DNA of 64,000 nt from Tipula vernalis. Lineage: Eukaryota; Arthropoda; Insecta; Diptera; Tipulidae. This document shows, piece by piece, positions 22,440 to 34,591 of the stretch. The notes under the pieces were generated by a model. The model made no database searches. It saw only the letters and a program-made list of their open reading frames with translations, and was not told the origin of the DNA. A program made the translations under genes and the position numbers. Each line of letters begins with the position of its first letter. Positions within the stretch are counted from its first letter, which is position 1. Where the stretch lies: NCBI GenBank assembly GCA_958295665.1, contig OY282560.1, positions 193,380,061-193,444,060 on the forward strand, read 5' to 3'.

Positions 22440-23732
22440 ATAATTTTTTTTGAATTTTATTAATTATTAATAATTAAAAACAATTAAATTTATTAGTTTA
22501 TAAAGAATGACTTAATTGGAATAATTAATAATTAATTTTTTTTTATATTGTTAAAATGGATTAAACACAAAAAAAGAATCTAAAATGTACAATTACAAAT
22601 TTGAAATAAAGGTTTAAACGATTTTAAACCGATTCAATATAAATTCAACATTTTGAAAAAGGGCTTGATTATAAAATATCAATAATTTTCAAGTAAACCA
22701 AAACATAACTTAATACTCATCCATATTCTGTAAATCCAGTTATCATACTGAACATTTCTAACCCAGTGTCAATAGTTGAATGTCTGTATGTTTTTTCACA
22801 AATTCAATTTATACTTAAAATCATCCTCCTGAAAAGTTATTAAAATAAAGTTAAGCCCTTCTTCCATATGAGTCGAGAAATGTACGTACTCGTACATATT
22901 TTTTACTTTCTTTTCATAATATCGCTCTGTACGGTTTAAATAAAAAAGCGAATACCTATTTTGAAAGTAGCTAAAACTATTTAGCAAATTTAATATAAAA
23001 CTGGTTAATTAACTCTTTTATTTATTTATTTAATTTAATATTTATTTTTTTTTTTTGTTAATATTTAAAATAACATTCAATCGTTAACAAAAACTCATAA
23101 AATTTCCAATTAAAAATTAAACATTATTAATATGCAATAAAATACAAAAGAAACTGTAAAAATTAACGAGAATTTTAAATTAAAGGGTTTAAAGAATATT
23201 AAATTATGTATTATTGTTGTTATGACCTTTTATTTTTGAATTTTCACTTTATAATAAAATTTAAAATCATAAAAATTAATATTTCATATTTAGACGATTT
23301 TTAAATAAAATGATCAATGAACTTGATCGTTAAAACTAAATTTTACCGGTTTTATAAATACATAATTGGTTTATTATTATGCCAATGATGATTTAAAAGA
23401 TACATTTTTATTGATTGGAGGAAGATATATTTACGTAATCATATAGGGGTAGTATCATGTTTGTTGTTGTTTGGTTAATAACAGATGTTTATATTTTTTT
23501 TTTGTGTTATTTCAAGCAGACTAATTGTGTGTGGCTGTGAAAAACACGTATTTATTGTTATATAGTTCTAGAAATCGTACAGAAGATAAATCTATCAGTA
23601 GCATGCAATATGTATTTTAAATTTTACTTTTTTTGACAATAACAATAAATATGGATTAAGCGGACGAGCCACAAAAGAAAAACAAAATCTAAAAAATTGC
23701 CTGGCATATTGCATACTTGCTGCTTTTAATTT

Positions 23733-23825
<93 letters not shown>

Positions 23826-24760
23826 CGATATTAAATTAAATTAATTATAATTTCATCTCATCATTTTACACTTTCGATAACGATAATTAAGAAGGAAGAC
23901 TAAAACAGCTATAAACTGCGCTAATAAAAATTCTTAATAAATTACAAAACCAAATTACAAACTGAACAACTTGCAGAGAAAACAATTTAAATGATTTATG
24001 GGTTCATTTCCATCGTGCTCGAACAAAAAAAAAAAGAAAATTGATGATGATAAAAAAAAACAGCGCGCTTAGTATTTCATAAAGACAACAACCAAAATAA
24101 AATCCAAAACAAAAAATTATAAATAAATCAAAAAATTAAAAATACGTTGAAATTTTGTTGTTTGTATATTTAATTTATTATTTGTTTGGACATATTTTTG
24201 TTTATTTTGGCCAATGCACTACTCGCATCATGTCTAGTTTATCAGTTATTTTCATAATAATTTTTCACGTAAATCTATTTTATACTTATACAATTGACTC
24301 AGAAAATTCTAAACATGTCAAATCAAGCTGAACATATGCGAGGTTCACTGAAAAAAGCATGTGTTGCCCCTTGAAAACGTTTTTTTTTTTATTGTGCTTC
24401 ATATCCATTAAAATTGTCGTCTATACATACGGGTACACAAATAATTTGTTATGATTCTTCAATGTTTTTCAATGCGGCAGTCATGTTTAGAGAAAAATAT
24501 CTTTGGGACAATTAAGAGCGAGTTAACGATTACACTATGATGACAGGTATTTTTTTTTTTTTTTGGTTTATGTGTTTTTGAAAATAAAATTAATGTAATT
24601 TTGAATAAATTATGTGTGTTGTCATGCGTTGTTGGAATTTTGCAAATAAGTAGGGCTGTCAAACCTGTTAAGTTAAGGTGGCAGTCCAAAGAAAAATAGT
24701 ATAGACACCGACGGGTCCTTGAACATAAACACCGACGGCTCCTACTCATTGAAACCATTT
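22440..24760. other. AT-rich region without recognised genes
   Basis: Non-coding. Apart from the (TA)n tract at 23,745-23,823, I see only A/T runs and low-complexity frames. The short minus-strand frames at 22,796-22,987 and 24,459-24,758 lack any family features. Confidence 0.5.
23745..23823. repeat. (TA)n microsatellite
   Basis: About 40 uninterrupted TA dinucleotides. Confidence 0.98.
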
Positions 24761-24829
24761 TGAGCTGTTGACAAAGTGATAGATACTCTTTATGACCATC
24801 CTACTGAGGACCGTGACATTATTTAAGAG

Positions 24830-25340
24830 AGACATACCGAGAAACTTTTGCCTGCTTAGCCTAAGACCACTTTAGTGGTAGCCTGTTTGTCAATCAAACT
24901 GCTAATATCTCAATCATTCTACGAATTCCTTTATGGCAATCTTCAGCGAAGAAGTTTATAAATCCTGGCTTTAGAATTGCACCTATCAGCCAGTCCTCTG
25001 TGTAGTAGAATATAGTCAGAAAGTTTATGTCAGAAGATAGTGACGGGATAAGATGGTCCGTAGTCGCATAAATCTCTTTGTTACATAGAATAGATGAGTG
25101 CCTAAATTGTTACAGGTCCACATTGAGATGTATTTCAGTCGTTTACTCCATGTAAAAGAATGGGTCTGACTACTTTGGTGTACATCCAGTTTACAAAGAA
25201 TAGTTCTAAAGGTGTTCTAGTCTGGTTTCTTCGGGGTTCCACGTCCATTTCAAATTGACACACAATATTTGAGACGTAATATCTAATTCCTTCTATCTGT
25301 TCTTAAATACAAAAGCAGGCTTATTGCCTTGGTTGCATAT
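24830..25340 (-). pseudogene. possible non-LTR RT thumb remnant
   Basis: On the minus strand near 25,190-25,130 the sequence reads NWMYTKVVRPILLHGVNDW, which fits the block after the RT palm in I/LOA/R1-type non-LTR elements (usually ending in GxxxWW). The rest is too decayed to follow and the frame is interrupted on both sides. This is one motif only. Confidence 0.3.
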
Positions 25341-25763
25341 AGGTATATGCAATGAAGGTTAGTACTAAGAATGTAACCAAGAAGTAACTCACCTTGCCCA
25401 ATTGTTATCCATATTATCCATACTTCCGCAGATTGTGTGATGAGAATTCACGTCGCCTCCATCATATAAGCCCGAGGTTATGTTTATCTACCTCAATGAT
25501 AATAACTGCTGCAATATCTACAATGCTGTTATGTAATGCTAATATATGCTAAAAAGGAAATAAAAAGTGATTTAAAAAGTGTTTTTGTGGAAATAATAAG
25601 TAAAAGTGAATAGTAAAATTGTGCGAAATAAAAATTATAAGTGTACAAGTTGTAATAATTTTTGTGTGAAATAAATAAATTCGTTGGTGATAAATTAAAT
25701 TGATTTTGTATTATTCACAATCCAGTGATACGAACCTTAATTGACAAGGCAAAATCGTAACAA

Positions 25764-26158
25764 TAGTGGTTTTCCAATCGACCATCGCAAGTACTTAAAA
25801 GCACTTATGGTTTATGTCTGTGCTAAATCATCTACTCGCAACTGATCTACCTATTTTTTCAAGAGCAGCTAAAAGCAGTTACGTCAACATTCTCCGCTAG
25901 GTGATATTTGATAATAATTAACAACAATAAAGCCAAAATTTATTTTTTAAATATTTATTTTAATATTTTATCATCATAAATTTAAAAAATTAAACCACTA
26001 TCGCATTATTTTTTGATATTATGTGAATTAAAAATTTAGAGGTTATGTTTTTCTTATGTCATAATTTTTTGTGTGATCCAATCGACATTTAGCCGAGACA
26101 TATATTTTTCGCACTTATAAGTGCGGACCACTTGCGGTGGTCGATTGGAAAACCACTA
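25764..26158. mobile_element. MITE with ~27-bp terminal inverted repeats
   Basis: The left end, TAGTGGTTTTCCAATCGACC (25,764-25,783) plus ATCGCAAG, is matched inverted at 26,131-26,158 (CTTGCGGTGGTCGATTGG...CCACTA) with one mismatch over 27 bp. Subterminal GCACTTAT-type motifs are present inside both ends. If TA is the target duplication, the element is 25,766-26,156, about 390 bp, with no coding capacity: a Tc1/mariner-type MITE is likely, and hAT is not excluded. Confidence 0.75.
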
Positions 26159-26159
26159 A

Positions 26160-27225
26160 TATATATTCTAACTATGCTCGATTTGATATTATAATAACAA
26201 AACTATTAAATTGAAAATAAAAATGTAATTTTGTGAGTTTTGAATATGATGTACTTACTTTCTGATTTATAATATTCTAATATAAGTATATAATTTAATT
26301 TATTTTTTAAATTATTTGTAAATAACTATTTTTAGTTTGTATATTATTTAGGTTTGTTTATTTTTATTATTATAACTTTCAAATTTTTCTTAATTATTTA
26401 TTGTATATGGCTCAATTTCTTTTAAATAATTATAATATAAAGCACAATTATAGTCTTTGTAAACAAACATTTAGTAAGATTGATCAACTATTTATACAAT
26501 ATCTAAAATATCAGCATTATGATAAAATAAAATTGTATGATTAAAAAAAATGATTAGTTTGAATTGGGCACAAAACTACAAATTTTGAATTATTTTAATA
26601 AGAGTTAGTATTTTATTTTTTTAAAACCAAACCCTTGAATTGTTATTGTTACCCTTTTATGCAATTATTTCCATCCATATCATTATTATATCTATATCAT
26701 AAATGGAAAAATCATTTCCATTATTCATAATTTTGCAACATAATAAGATTTTAATTTGTTTCTAAATTGAAAATAATTATATTTTTATGAGTTATTATTA
26801 ATTTTTTTTTATTTTACAATGCATATTTTTTGTAATTGATTGAAGTATAAAAATGGAAACAAAAATAAAACTAACTATAATTTAAACTATAATTTTTGTA
26901 TTATTTAAATTATTGTAATTTTTAGTTTTGAAGTACTTAAAGTACTTAGTAAAAATTGTTTTGTGTAAATATTTCACTAGCTTTTTAATGTTTTTTGTTA
27001 GTTAAATTTATTTTTTATAAGCACTTGATTTGTAGCATAAGTAGCATAAATACCGAATATGGGGTTCTTTTCTAAATTAACGAAACTATTTAATATTATT
27101 ATTACACAATAATACTGCAGAGTTATTATAAGAATTTCTAGTGCTAAAACCGAGTTGATTGTGTGTTAAGGTAAGAATACAACTATAATAGTAAGAATTA
27201 TATATTCTTTAAATAAGAGTATTTG
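26160..27225. other. AT-rich region, nothing recognised
   Basis: Over 1 kb of low-complexity AT-rich DNA with no family motifs on either strand. Confidence 0.5.
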
Positions 27226-27227
27226 TA

Positions 27228-27800
27228 ATTTAGACAAGCTTCGATTTTCTAAAATTAAACATTATTCTTATTTGAAGAAAATCTTTTTCATTTTTATTCT
27301 TAATTTAAGATAATGTTTCTTAAAATTACTAATTGTTTTGCTTATTACAAGTATACTAATAGAGATTTCGAAGTATAAATATTCTTTTATAAAAATTAGA
27401 TGCTCTTAAGCACAGAATTTCATTCAAGAAAGTTGTACTCATTTAAAGTAATAATTCTACATACTAAGATTTCTTATTCTTGAAATTTTGATATTCTTAA
27501 ATTAAACATAAAATTATTCTTATTTTAACGAACTAATTTTCATTTTTATTCTTAACTCGAGATAATGTTCTTTTAAATTATTATTTGTTTTGCTAACAGA
27601 ATTTCATTCAAGAAAGTTGTACTCATTTACAGTAATAATTCCACATACTAAGATTTCTTATTCTTGAAATTTTGATATTCTTAAATTAAACATCAAATTA
27701 TTCTTATTTTAACGAACTAATTTTCATATTTATTCTTAACTCGAGATAATGTTCTTTAAAATTATTATTTGTTTTGCTTATTACAAGCATTCAACTGAAA
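27228..27800. repeat. tandem ~184-bp repeat, two good copies and a diverged one
   Basis: The segment starting CAGAATTTCATTCAAGAAAG recurs at 27,414 and 27,598, about 184 bp apart, and the copies are nearly identical. They share TACTAAGATTTCTTATTCTTG and AACTCGAGATAATGTTC. A diverged copy of the second half is at 27,228-27,350, and a further fragment follows at 27,900-27,950. Confidence 0.8.
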
Positions 27801-27804
27801 TTTA

Positions 27805-30800
27805 TAAGAATAAATATTTTATAAAAATGTATAGTTGGTATACAAAGAATTCTTTATAGTTCGTTATAGAAATAGATGCGGTATAGAAAGCTGTACTTAT
27901 TTAAAGAATTACAATTTCTAAAGGTATGATTTCTTATTCTTTAATACAGAATTTGATTTTTATAAAAAATGAGGGCGGATTTATATTTTTATGCTTGACT
28001 TATACTAAAAGTAAGAATGATCAATTACGGCCCGCCCGTATGGATAACAATACCTAAGGTAAGCCTGTTATGCTAAATGACAGCGAAGATTTCTCTGTGT
28101 GTAGGGACAGCTCCGCCTGCCATCCTTTCTCTACAATAAACTGAAAATACATTTATTTAAATCAATTTTAACTCTAGTCACCAGGGTGACCCGTTGTAAA
28201 CTAAGGGGGCACAATTCTTATTTTAAAAAAAAAACTGGCCTATGTCATGTTCTTTTACATTTTTTTTTAATGGATCGATACAAATTTTTCATTCTAAAAT
28301 TTAAAAAATTATATTGTAGTACAGAAAACACCAAAAAGTTACTTGGGTGACCCGTTATAGAAACAAGGGTTAATGGTTATGACAAATTTCTAAATTTAAG
28401 CATAATCACAAACAAATTTTTAAGTGGAAACCTCAACTTTACTGTTACTAATGAGATGCATTAAATAAATGTACAACTACATCTAAGCTTTCAGCTATAC
28501 TTAATGTGTAACTCGACAGAGTTCAATGACCAAAATCATGATCATGACATTTATTCGCATTTGTGAGTGAATTAATTAATATAATAATTATAAATATATA
28601 TGTATAAAATAACAATATTAATGATTAAATTTCATTACTTGTAGACTGATTAATTCCGGATCCGGATTAATTTGTGAATAGTGCATTTGAATATTTTTCC
28701 GCTCGCTTGAAGGGAGAAAACGAAAAATTTGTTTTTTTTGTTTCGTTTATTATCGTTTTTCCACGTTCAAACTTGCTTAAAAAAGGCCATTAAGGTACAT
28801 TAAAAAATAATTTATTCTCTTAATAAAATGCCTCTAGATGATATGTAGATATTAACACCTACTGTTAATATTATTAAAGAGATGGCATTGCAACAGGATA
28901 AGTAAAAAAATTTATTGTAGAAAACTTAAAGGCTAACTACGCGTATATTATCGATAATCCGTAATTTACGCTTTAACAAAGCTGTTAATTACTTATTATT
29001 GTGTGTTATTTTTATAGTTTTTTACATATAATTTACATTTTAATGTAATTTACACAAATGTTTACACTATTTTCCTTGTAAAATGTACAATATGGCTTTT
29101 AACACGAATAAGTCCAACTTTGGTTTATATCTAAAGAAACAGCAAAATTAAATTTTAGTTGGCGATATTACAAAACTTACTGTAAAAATCATTTTAGAAT
29201 CTCGTTGGCCACATGAAAGTAATTATTATAATTTTTTGTCCTACGATACAACCGTGAACAAAAGATTTTGCCTGCAAAAAAGTTGCATTTCGATTAACAT
29301 AAGAGAAGTTGTACAACAAACCTGTTACTACCTATATTCGAATACCTTCAAAAAAGGAATTTCTCCATAGCTTCTTCTAAATAGATGGTTCAAATAGTTA
29401 GTGTACAGATTAAGTTGATATCTCCATCCGATGTCAATTGCGCAAACCGAAGGCGTCTAACATTCTTTTTTTTTTACAAAATGGCTTAAAAGATTTTTTT
29501 AAAAGCATAATGCAAAATTTTATGTACCTTATTAACTTAATTATTAGGATCGAAAAATTGGAAAGAAATTTATGAAAAATCAATTTGGCAGTCAATCAAA
29601 TCCTTCAGAAGCAGTATAGTGGGTACAACATTAATAATATGACACATACATTTACATATTTTTTTATGTTTATAATAATGCAAGATATTTATGTCTTGAT
29701 ACTCGTAATACAGTTAGTAGTTATAGACATAAAAAAATTGTTTTTACGATCGCAGTTACTATAATGTTTTATGGTGCATTAAAAATAATGATTATTGCAA
29801 AATTTGCGTAATTTTCTTATTTATTTTTCCATTAATAAAAATAAAAATACTTAAAACCACCAATTATTTATGATATTTTATTATACAAATTTTATTTTAT
29901 GTTTAATTTTTTTCTTTGCGGTATGTCAGGGGTGGGTGGATTAAAGTTAGAACAATGTCTCTCTGTGTTCGTTCGCTGTTTGCACGTTGGTGAATAATCA
30001 AAAATATAATTTTGTTGTTGCTCGAGATAGACTGTAGATGAATGCTTACGTTTTGACAAATTTAAGTAAGTTGTTTGATATAATTTTAATTATTATGATG
30101 TCAAATGTATAGAAAATTTAACGATGATGCGCCAACTGCAATTAATTATTAAAATGGGAAGAATATTGGCGAAAACAAATTTCTATTTAAAATTATCGCT
30201 GTCATTTGGCACACGTTTTATATAACATAGTCAAACTCGATGTGGGAGTTTAACGAATGGTGCATTTAAGTAACAAAATGATACGCTAAATTTAATAAAT
30301 AAATTTGAGCTAGACTCAATTTAAATTTTTTTTATGTTTTGTATTAGATTTAATGTGTTCTTAACGCTTTACAGTTCAAATATATCTGTAGAAAGAATTA
30401 CTTGTATTTCCAATTGTTTTCCTATGCTGTGTCTAACGATGCAGCCGATTTGCATAAAATACAAAATTATCAGTTACATACTAGATGCTTTATCAAGCAA
30501 TTTTTGCAAAATTGTGAGAAGTGGTATACTCGATGGTTTTAATTAGCAGAATTATTTCTGAAATGCAAGAATATTTAACTTGATATTTTTGTCTTGACTA
30601 GCAAGCAAGCAAATAGTCACAATTTTGCGGATAGTTTATAGTATCTTCGTTTTATTAAATAAGTAACTAAATAAATAAAAATAAAAATTCAGCATTAATG
30701 ACAGATTGTTACATTGTTATTTTGATTTTTTCATGATTATTCTTGAATCCTGATTTTATTCGAATTTTCTGGGAAAAGTTATTCAAAATCATTTTCATTA

Positions 30801-31340
30801 AAATATCGCAAAGAGTTCGCGGCGAATTCTTAGATTGGAATATTATGAAAAACACGAAAACTCGAAAAAATGCTGTTTCCAATAATGTATTAGCTTTACC
30901 TAACCAAAGTAATGTGAATTTAATTATAAATGTTCCGCAGAGAAAATCAAAGATATCAAATCGATGTGCAGATTTATGTCAGAAGCTGATGCACAGCTTT
31001 ATAAAATTTACTTTAAGTAAAATGTTATAATATTATCCATAGAGTATAATTAAAATAATGAGATCAAAAGTTTTTTTAAATATTTTAATACTGAATTTAT
31101 TGTACTTATTATTTTATGACTGATCTGAATTTTTATTTAATAAATGAATTATTTTAACAACAACAACATTTCTTGTTTCATATTTAATATAAATCTCTTA
31201 TCCTCTTGTGTTCTTTAATTTTTAAGCTAAGGAAAGTTCGTAATGAAATTAATGAAACGTATGGAAAGTGAATATTGAACAATTTTACATAATCGAAAAT
31301 TTAATTTCATTTTGGTGTAAGTCCCACAAATTGGTGTAAG
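27805..31340. other. non-coding AT-rich region with a few small repeats
   Basis: No supported gene. A less AT-rich patch at 28,030-28,135 ends in AATAAA-like sequence. A direct repeat pair containing GGGTGACCCGTT is at 28,187 and 28,348. The frames at 30,334-30,546 and 30,743-31,030 have no recognisable motif; the latter is basic (KTRKNAVSNN, PQRKSKISNR) and is the only one that might be a worn coding remnant. Confidence 0.4.
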
Positions 31341-31369
31341 TCCACCTAAATATTTTTACTGGCTGGAGA

Positions 31370-32130
31370 TAGACTAATTTGCACCCGAAAGCTCTTTACA
31401 TTTTCCAATTTTCCTGAAACTGGGTTTTATTATCATCGAACCATTCAATTTATAACAACCAGTCGAAAATTTATTATCAAAATAACTTTTAGTGTTACCT
31501 ACAACACCACTGTCAGTGATATTATTTTGGTAAGGTTCAAAGTTATCAGCAAAGCAATTGCATTTCTCTTGGTTTGTGAGTATAGGTTTATCAGTATGAT
31601 AAAGTGTAGATAAACGCCGAGTTCGTTTTCTCAGAACCTTGGATAGACTCCGCATATTGTTTGTGTTATTATTCTTATTGATATCAGCTAAGATTCCTTG
31701 AAATCTAAGCTTCCTAATATATTGGATTTTAGCCCAGAGTTTTTTGTTAATACTTTAACGATTGCTTAAAGGTAGGTATTACGAGTTCTTAGATATTGCC
31801 GACGCCACACGTTGCGTAATTTTATTAACATTTTAATTTGATCAGGGATAGTTAATGGGTGAGCATCTATACTTTTATTAGTAAAGTTAGGAATGGCTAA
31901 GCCTTTGGCTTTAAATATAACATTATTGAAAAAATCAATAAGTTGATCTATTTGTTCCCGACATTGTATATTCAGAATTGGTGACTTTGATGTTAAATCA
32001 ATATTATTGTTGATATGACATCTAAACAAAGACCAATCAGCTAGCTTGCTAGCTGTAACTCGATTTTGTTGCGAAAATGAGACTATGAGAGAAAATAACC
32101 GGAACGTATTAGAATTTGTAAATGTTTATG
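31370..32130 (-). pseudogene. Jockey-clade ORF2 fragment (EN-RT linker)
   Basis: Minus-strand frames from about 32,120 to 31,374 match the segment between endonuclease and RT of Jockey-type ORF2: ASKLADWSLFRCHI (32,060-32,020), REQIDQLIDFFNNVIFKAK, then IKMLIKLRNVWRRQYLRTRN (31,830-31,780) and KVLRKRTRRLSTLYH. The frame breaks near 31,755 and 31,660, and the element stops before the RT palm. It may derive from the same family as the gag-bearing fragment at 37-38.6 kb, which has the same orientation. Confidence 0.65.
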
Positions 32131-32139
32131 TGTTAGTAG

Positions 32140-32470
32140 TCATGTTGTTTGTTTTTGTTTGCTTTTATTTGGGATTGACATTTGCCATTTAATTTTTCTA
32201 TCGATATCATCGTGCTTAGTGACAAAACTATATTTGCAAATCTTTAATAGAATTTAATTTCGCTTTCGATTAATATACATATTATTAATTAGTTCAATCT
32301 TTTTTTTTAAAAGTTATCGGGTTTAATATTTACGTTTAATTTTGGTTTTTATTTTGGCTTTAATAATAATTTTAGTTTTCGGGTTTCAAAATTTTTTTTG
32401 TGTTTATTGAATTTTGTGATAATACCAAATTTAATTATAATTTATTATAAAATTTTGTTACAACACTTGA
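32140..32470. other. AT-rich spacer left of HARBI1-like gene
   Basis: Non-coding. If the transposase at 32,472 belongs to a Harbinger element, its left terminus should lie here, but I could not identify a TIR by eye. Confidence 0.4.
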
Positions 32471-33080
32471 AATGTATTCAATTATTCCAATTTTGTATAA
32501 CGACGGTAAGCTAAAAACTAAACGGTACAACGAGTATTTGCGTGACACGTTAGATCCCTTCAGCATATCCGACCGACGGAGAGTTAAAATATAAAATAAA
32601 TAAAATATTTTGAGCAATTACAATTTTAATTTTACAGTTTTGTAGACAACTATCGCCTCCCGAAGCATTTGGTGCTCAAATTAATTCACGATATCCAACC
32701 ATTTGTTGTTGAGACGGGTAACCTTCTAACAATACCACTTCATTTAGAAGTTCTGGCGGTTCTAAATTTTTATGCCAGTGGAAGCCACCAGCGGCGTGTG
32801 GGCTTAGATGCTTTCGCTATCATGAGCCAAAGCAAAATTTCAACAAGTATAATCAAAATAAGCAAAATAATTGACACTAAATTAGTGTACAATTATATTT
32901 GGTTCCCTGAAACGCTAGCTGAAGCTAACAAGAACAAAGAAGCTTTTTCTAATAAATATATGGTGTACCCGGCATAGTTGGCTTGATTGATTGCAGCCAT
33001 ATTGCGATAGCAAATTAACCTAAAAAGAGTGAATACGCCTATGTTAACAGAAAAACTTCCATTCTATCAATACTCAAGTG

Positions 33081-33133
33081 GTAATTATAAAATTTAAATA
33101 AATTTTATTATTGTAAGTAATTCTTATTTATAG
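33081..33133 (+). other. intron in HARBI1-like gene
   Basis: 53 bp. Donor CAAGTG|GTAATT, acceptor TTTATAG|ATATGT. Splicing keeps the frame of VICDFNLRI. Confidence 0.65.
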
Positions 33134-33275
33134 ATATGTGATTTTAATTTACGGATTTTATCAATAAATGCGAGATATCCGGGCTCTACCCACGACTCCC
33201 ATATATGGTATAGAAGTATAATCCTGCCGGAAATTAAAAGGTTAAATGCAGAAGACAATAAAACATGGCTATTTG

Positions 33276-33342
33276 GTAACATAATTTATTTAAAAATTTT
33301 GTATTATTTTACTAATTATTACATCATTCACTTCTATTAAAG
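33276..33342 (+). other. intron within GDSGY of HARBI1-like gene
   Basis: 67 bp. Donor TTTG|GTAACA, acceptor ATTAAAG|GCGACAGC. The join restores the second catalytic motif. Confidence 0.7.
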
Positions 33343-33729
33343 GCGACAGCGGGTATGCATTAAAACCATTTATGATTGTTCCATATCATGGGCCAGCAAC
33401 AAACCAACAAATGAATTTCAATTAAATTCATTCCAAAATTAGAAGTGGTATTGAGCGTTGCTTCGGAGTTTTAAAGGGTCGATTTTTATGCCTTAAAAAA
33501 TCTTCGGGTCATCTACATTACACTCATGAAAAGGTCTCAAACATTATTTATTCATGTGCAGTTTTGCATATTATTTTAATAGAAAATAATTACCCAACTG
33601 AAGAAATCGTAGAGGCAGACGATAAATTTATTCCTCTGAATATAGTGGAAGCAGAAAATTCCGGTGAAATAATAAATCGTGAATTTTTAACGAACCACAT
33701 TTTTGAGAGAAACATCATTTTATAGAAAC

Positions 33730-34213
33730 ATTATTAGAAATGAAACATAATTTTTTAAAAATAATAATTTTGTATTTATTTGCTTTCAACCCCCATTTAC
33801 ATTATTTTGTGCTAAAATAAAAAATTGGCGTAAAAAATTAGTTTTAATTATATTTATATTTAGTTTCCTCAACTGAGAAAAATCTACATTCCGTTATCAA
33901 AGGGAAGTTAATAACAAATCTCCAGTATTGAAATAAAAAATTAATAGTGCCCCTATTCATAGAGGCACTAAATAGAAGCAGCAGTTAAATACGTGGGTAG
34001 AACTTTGTTTGTCATTCTTAATTTAAGATTTCTATTTTGCTTGAGAATCCGATCAAAATTGTATGCACGCGGTGCAGTGCTACTTTGATTTAGTGTTCTT
34101 CTTGCATTTGGGGATAAGTTATGAAGTTATTAATGGGCTTGCCCCTTGAAAACATGTCGGTCCGATGTTTGGAAAAGGGAAGGCATGTTTTCATGGGACA
34201 AGCGCTTTAAAAT

Positions 34214-34216
<3 letters not shown>
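33730..34216. other. non-coding spacer
   Basis: AT-rich sequence after the Harbinger stop. Nothing recognised. Confidence 0.45.

Positions 34217-34302
<86 letters not shown>
34217..34302. repeat. (TA)n microsatellite, left of Tc1
   Basis: About 42 TA units ending exactly at the left end of the Tc1 element. With the tract at 35,860 it was probably one tract before the insertion. Confidence 0.95.
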
Positions 34303-34303
<1 letters not shown>

Positions 34304-34591
34304 CCTTGGCCAAAAATATAAAGCACCCCTATCTATTAGCATTATATATTAATATTATGTCTTTCTAAACAATGGGTGTTAACGAACGAGTCATCCCACC
34401 GAATGCGACCCTTAATTATTGGAAATCACCAATTTTTGTTTTGTTTTAGGTTCTTAACAAGAAGTTGTAGCGTCGTAAAATTTTTTTATTTTAGTTTTGT
34501 ATTTGATCGTGTGCAGTCTTCACATAAAGTGTTTTAAATCAAAAAGAGTTTTCGTAAGTTTTTTGCGAAAAAAAGTGTGTTTGTGATAATT

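Larger units (their letters stand above)
32472..33725 (+). pseudogene. HARBI1-like (PIF/Harbinger) transposase, spliced
   Basis: Nearly full-length Harbinger DDE nuclease, which would cut the element ends with its partner DNA-binding protein. Start MYSIIPILYNDG at 32,472. Exon 2 (about 32,640 on) has FVDNYRLPKHLVLKLI, the helix-turn region VLNFYASGSHQRRVG and MVYPAIVGLIDCSHIAIA with the first catalytic D. Intron 33,081-33,133 leads to VICDFNLRIL and HDSHIWY. Intron 33,276-33,342 splits GDSGY (second D). Then comes IERCFGVLKGRFLCLKK with the catalytic E, and the end at TAG 33,723-33,725. Breaks: TAA at 33,423-33,425, a frame problem at the first intron near 32,590-32,640, and small gaps near 32,976 and 33,045. 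The DDE triad itself is preserved. Confidence 0.8.

Noticed and set aside
24459..24758. 99-codon minus-strand frame
   Set aside because: Crosses a T-run and shows no recognisable domain.
25526..25762. Possible solo LTR (TGTTATG...GTAACA)
   Set aside because: The ends fit TG...CA, but flanking bases (AATGC and ATAGT) show no target duplication and no partner LTR or primer site is present.
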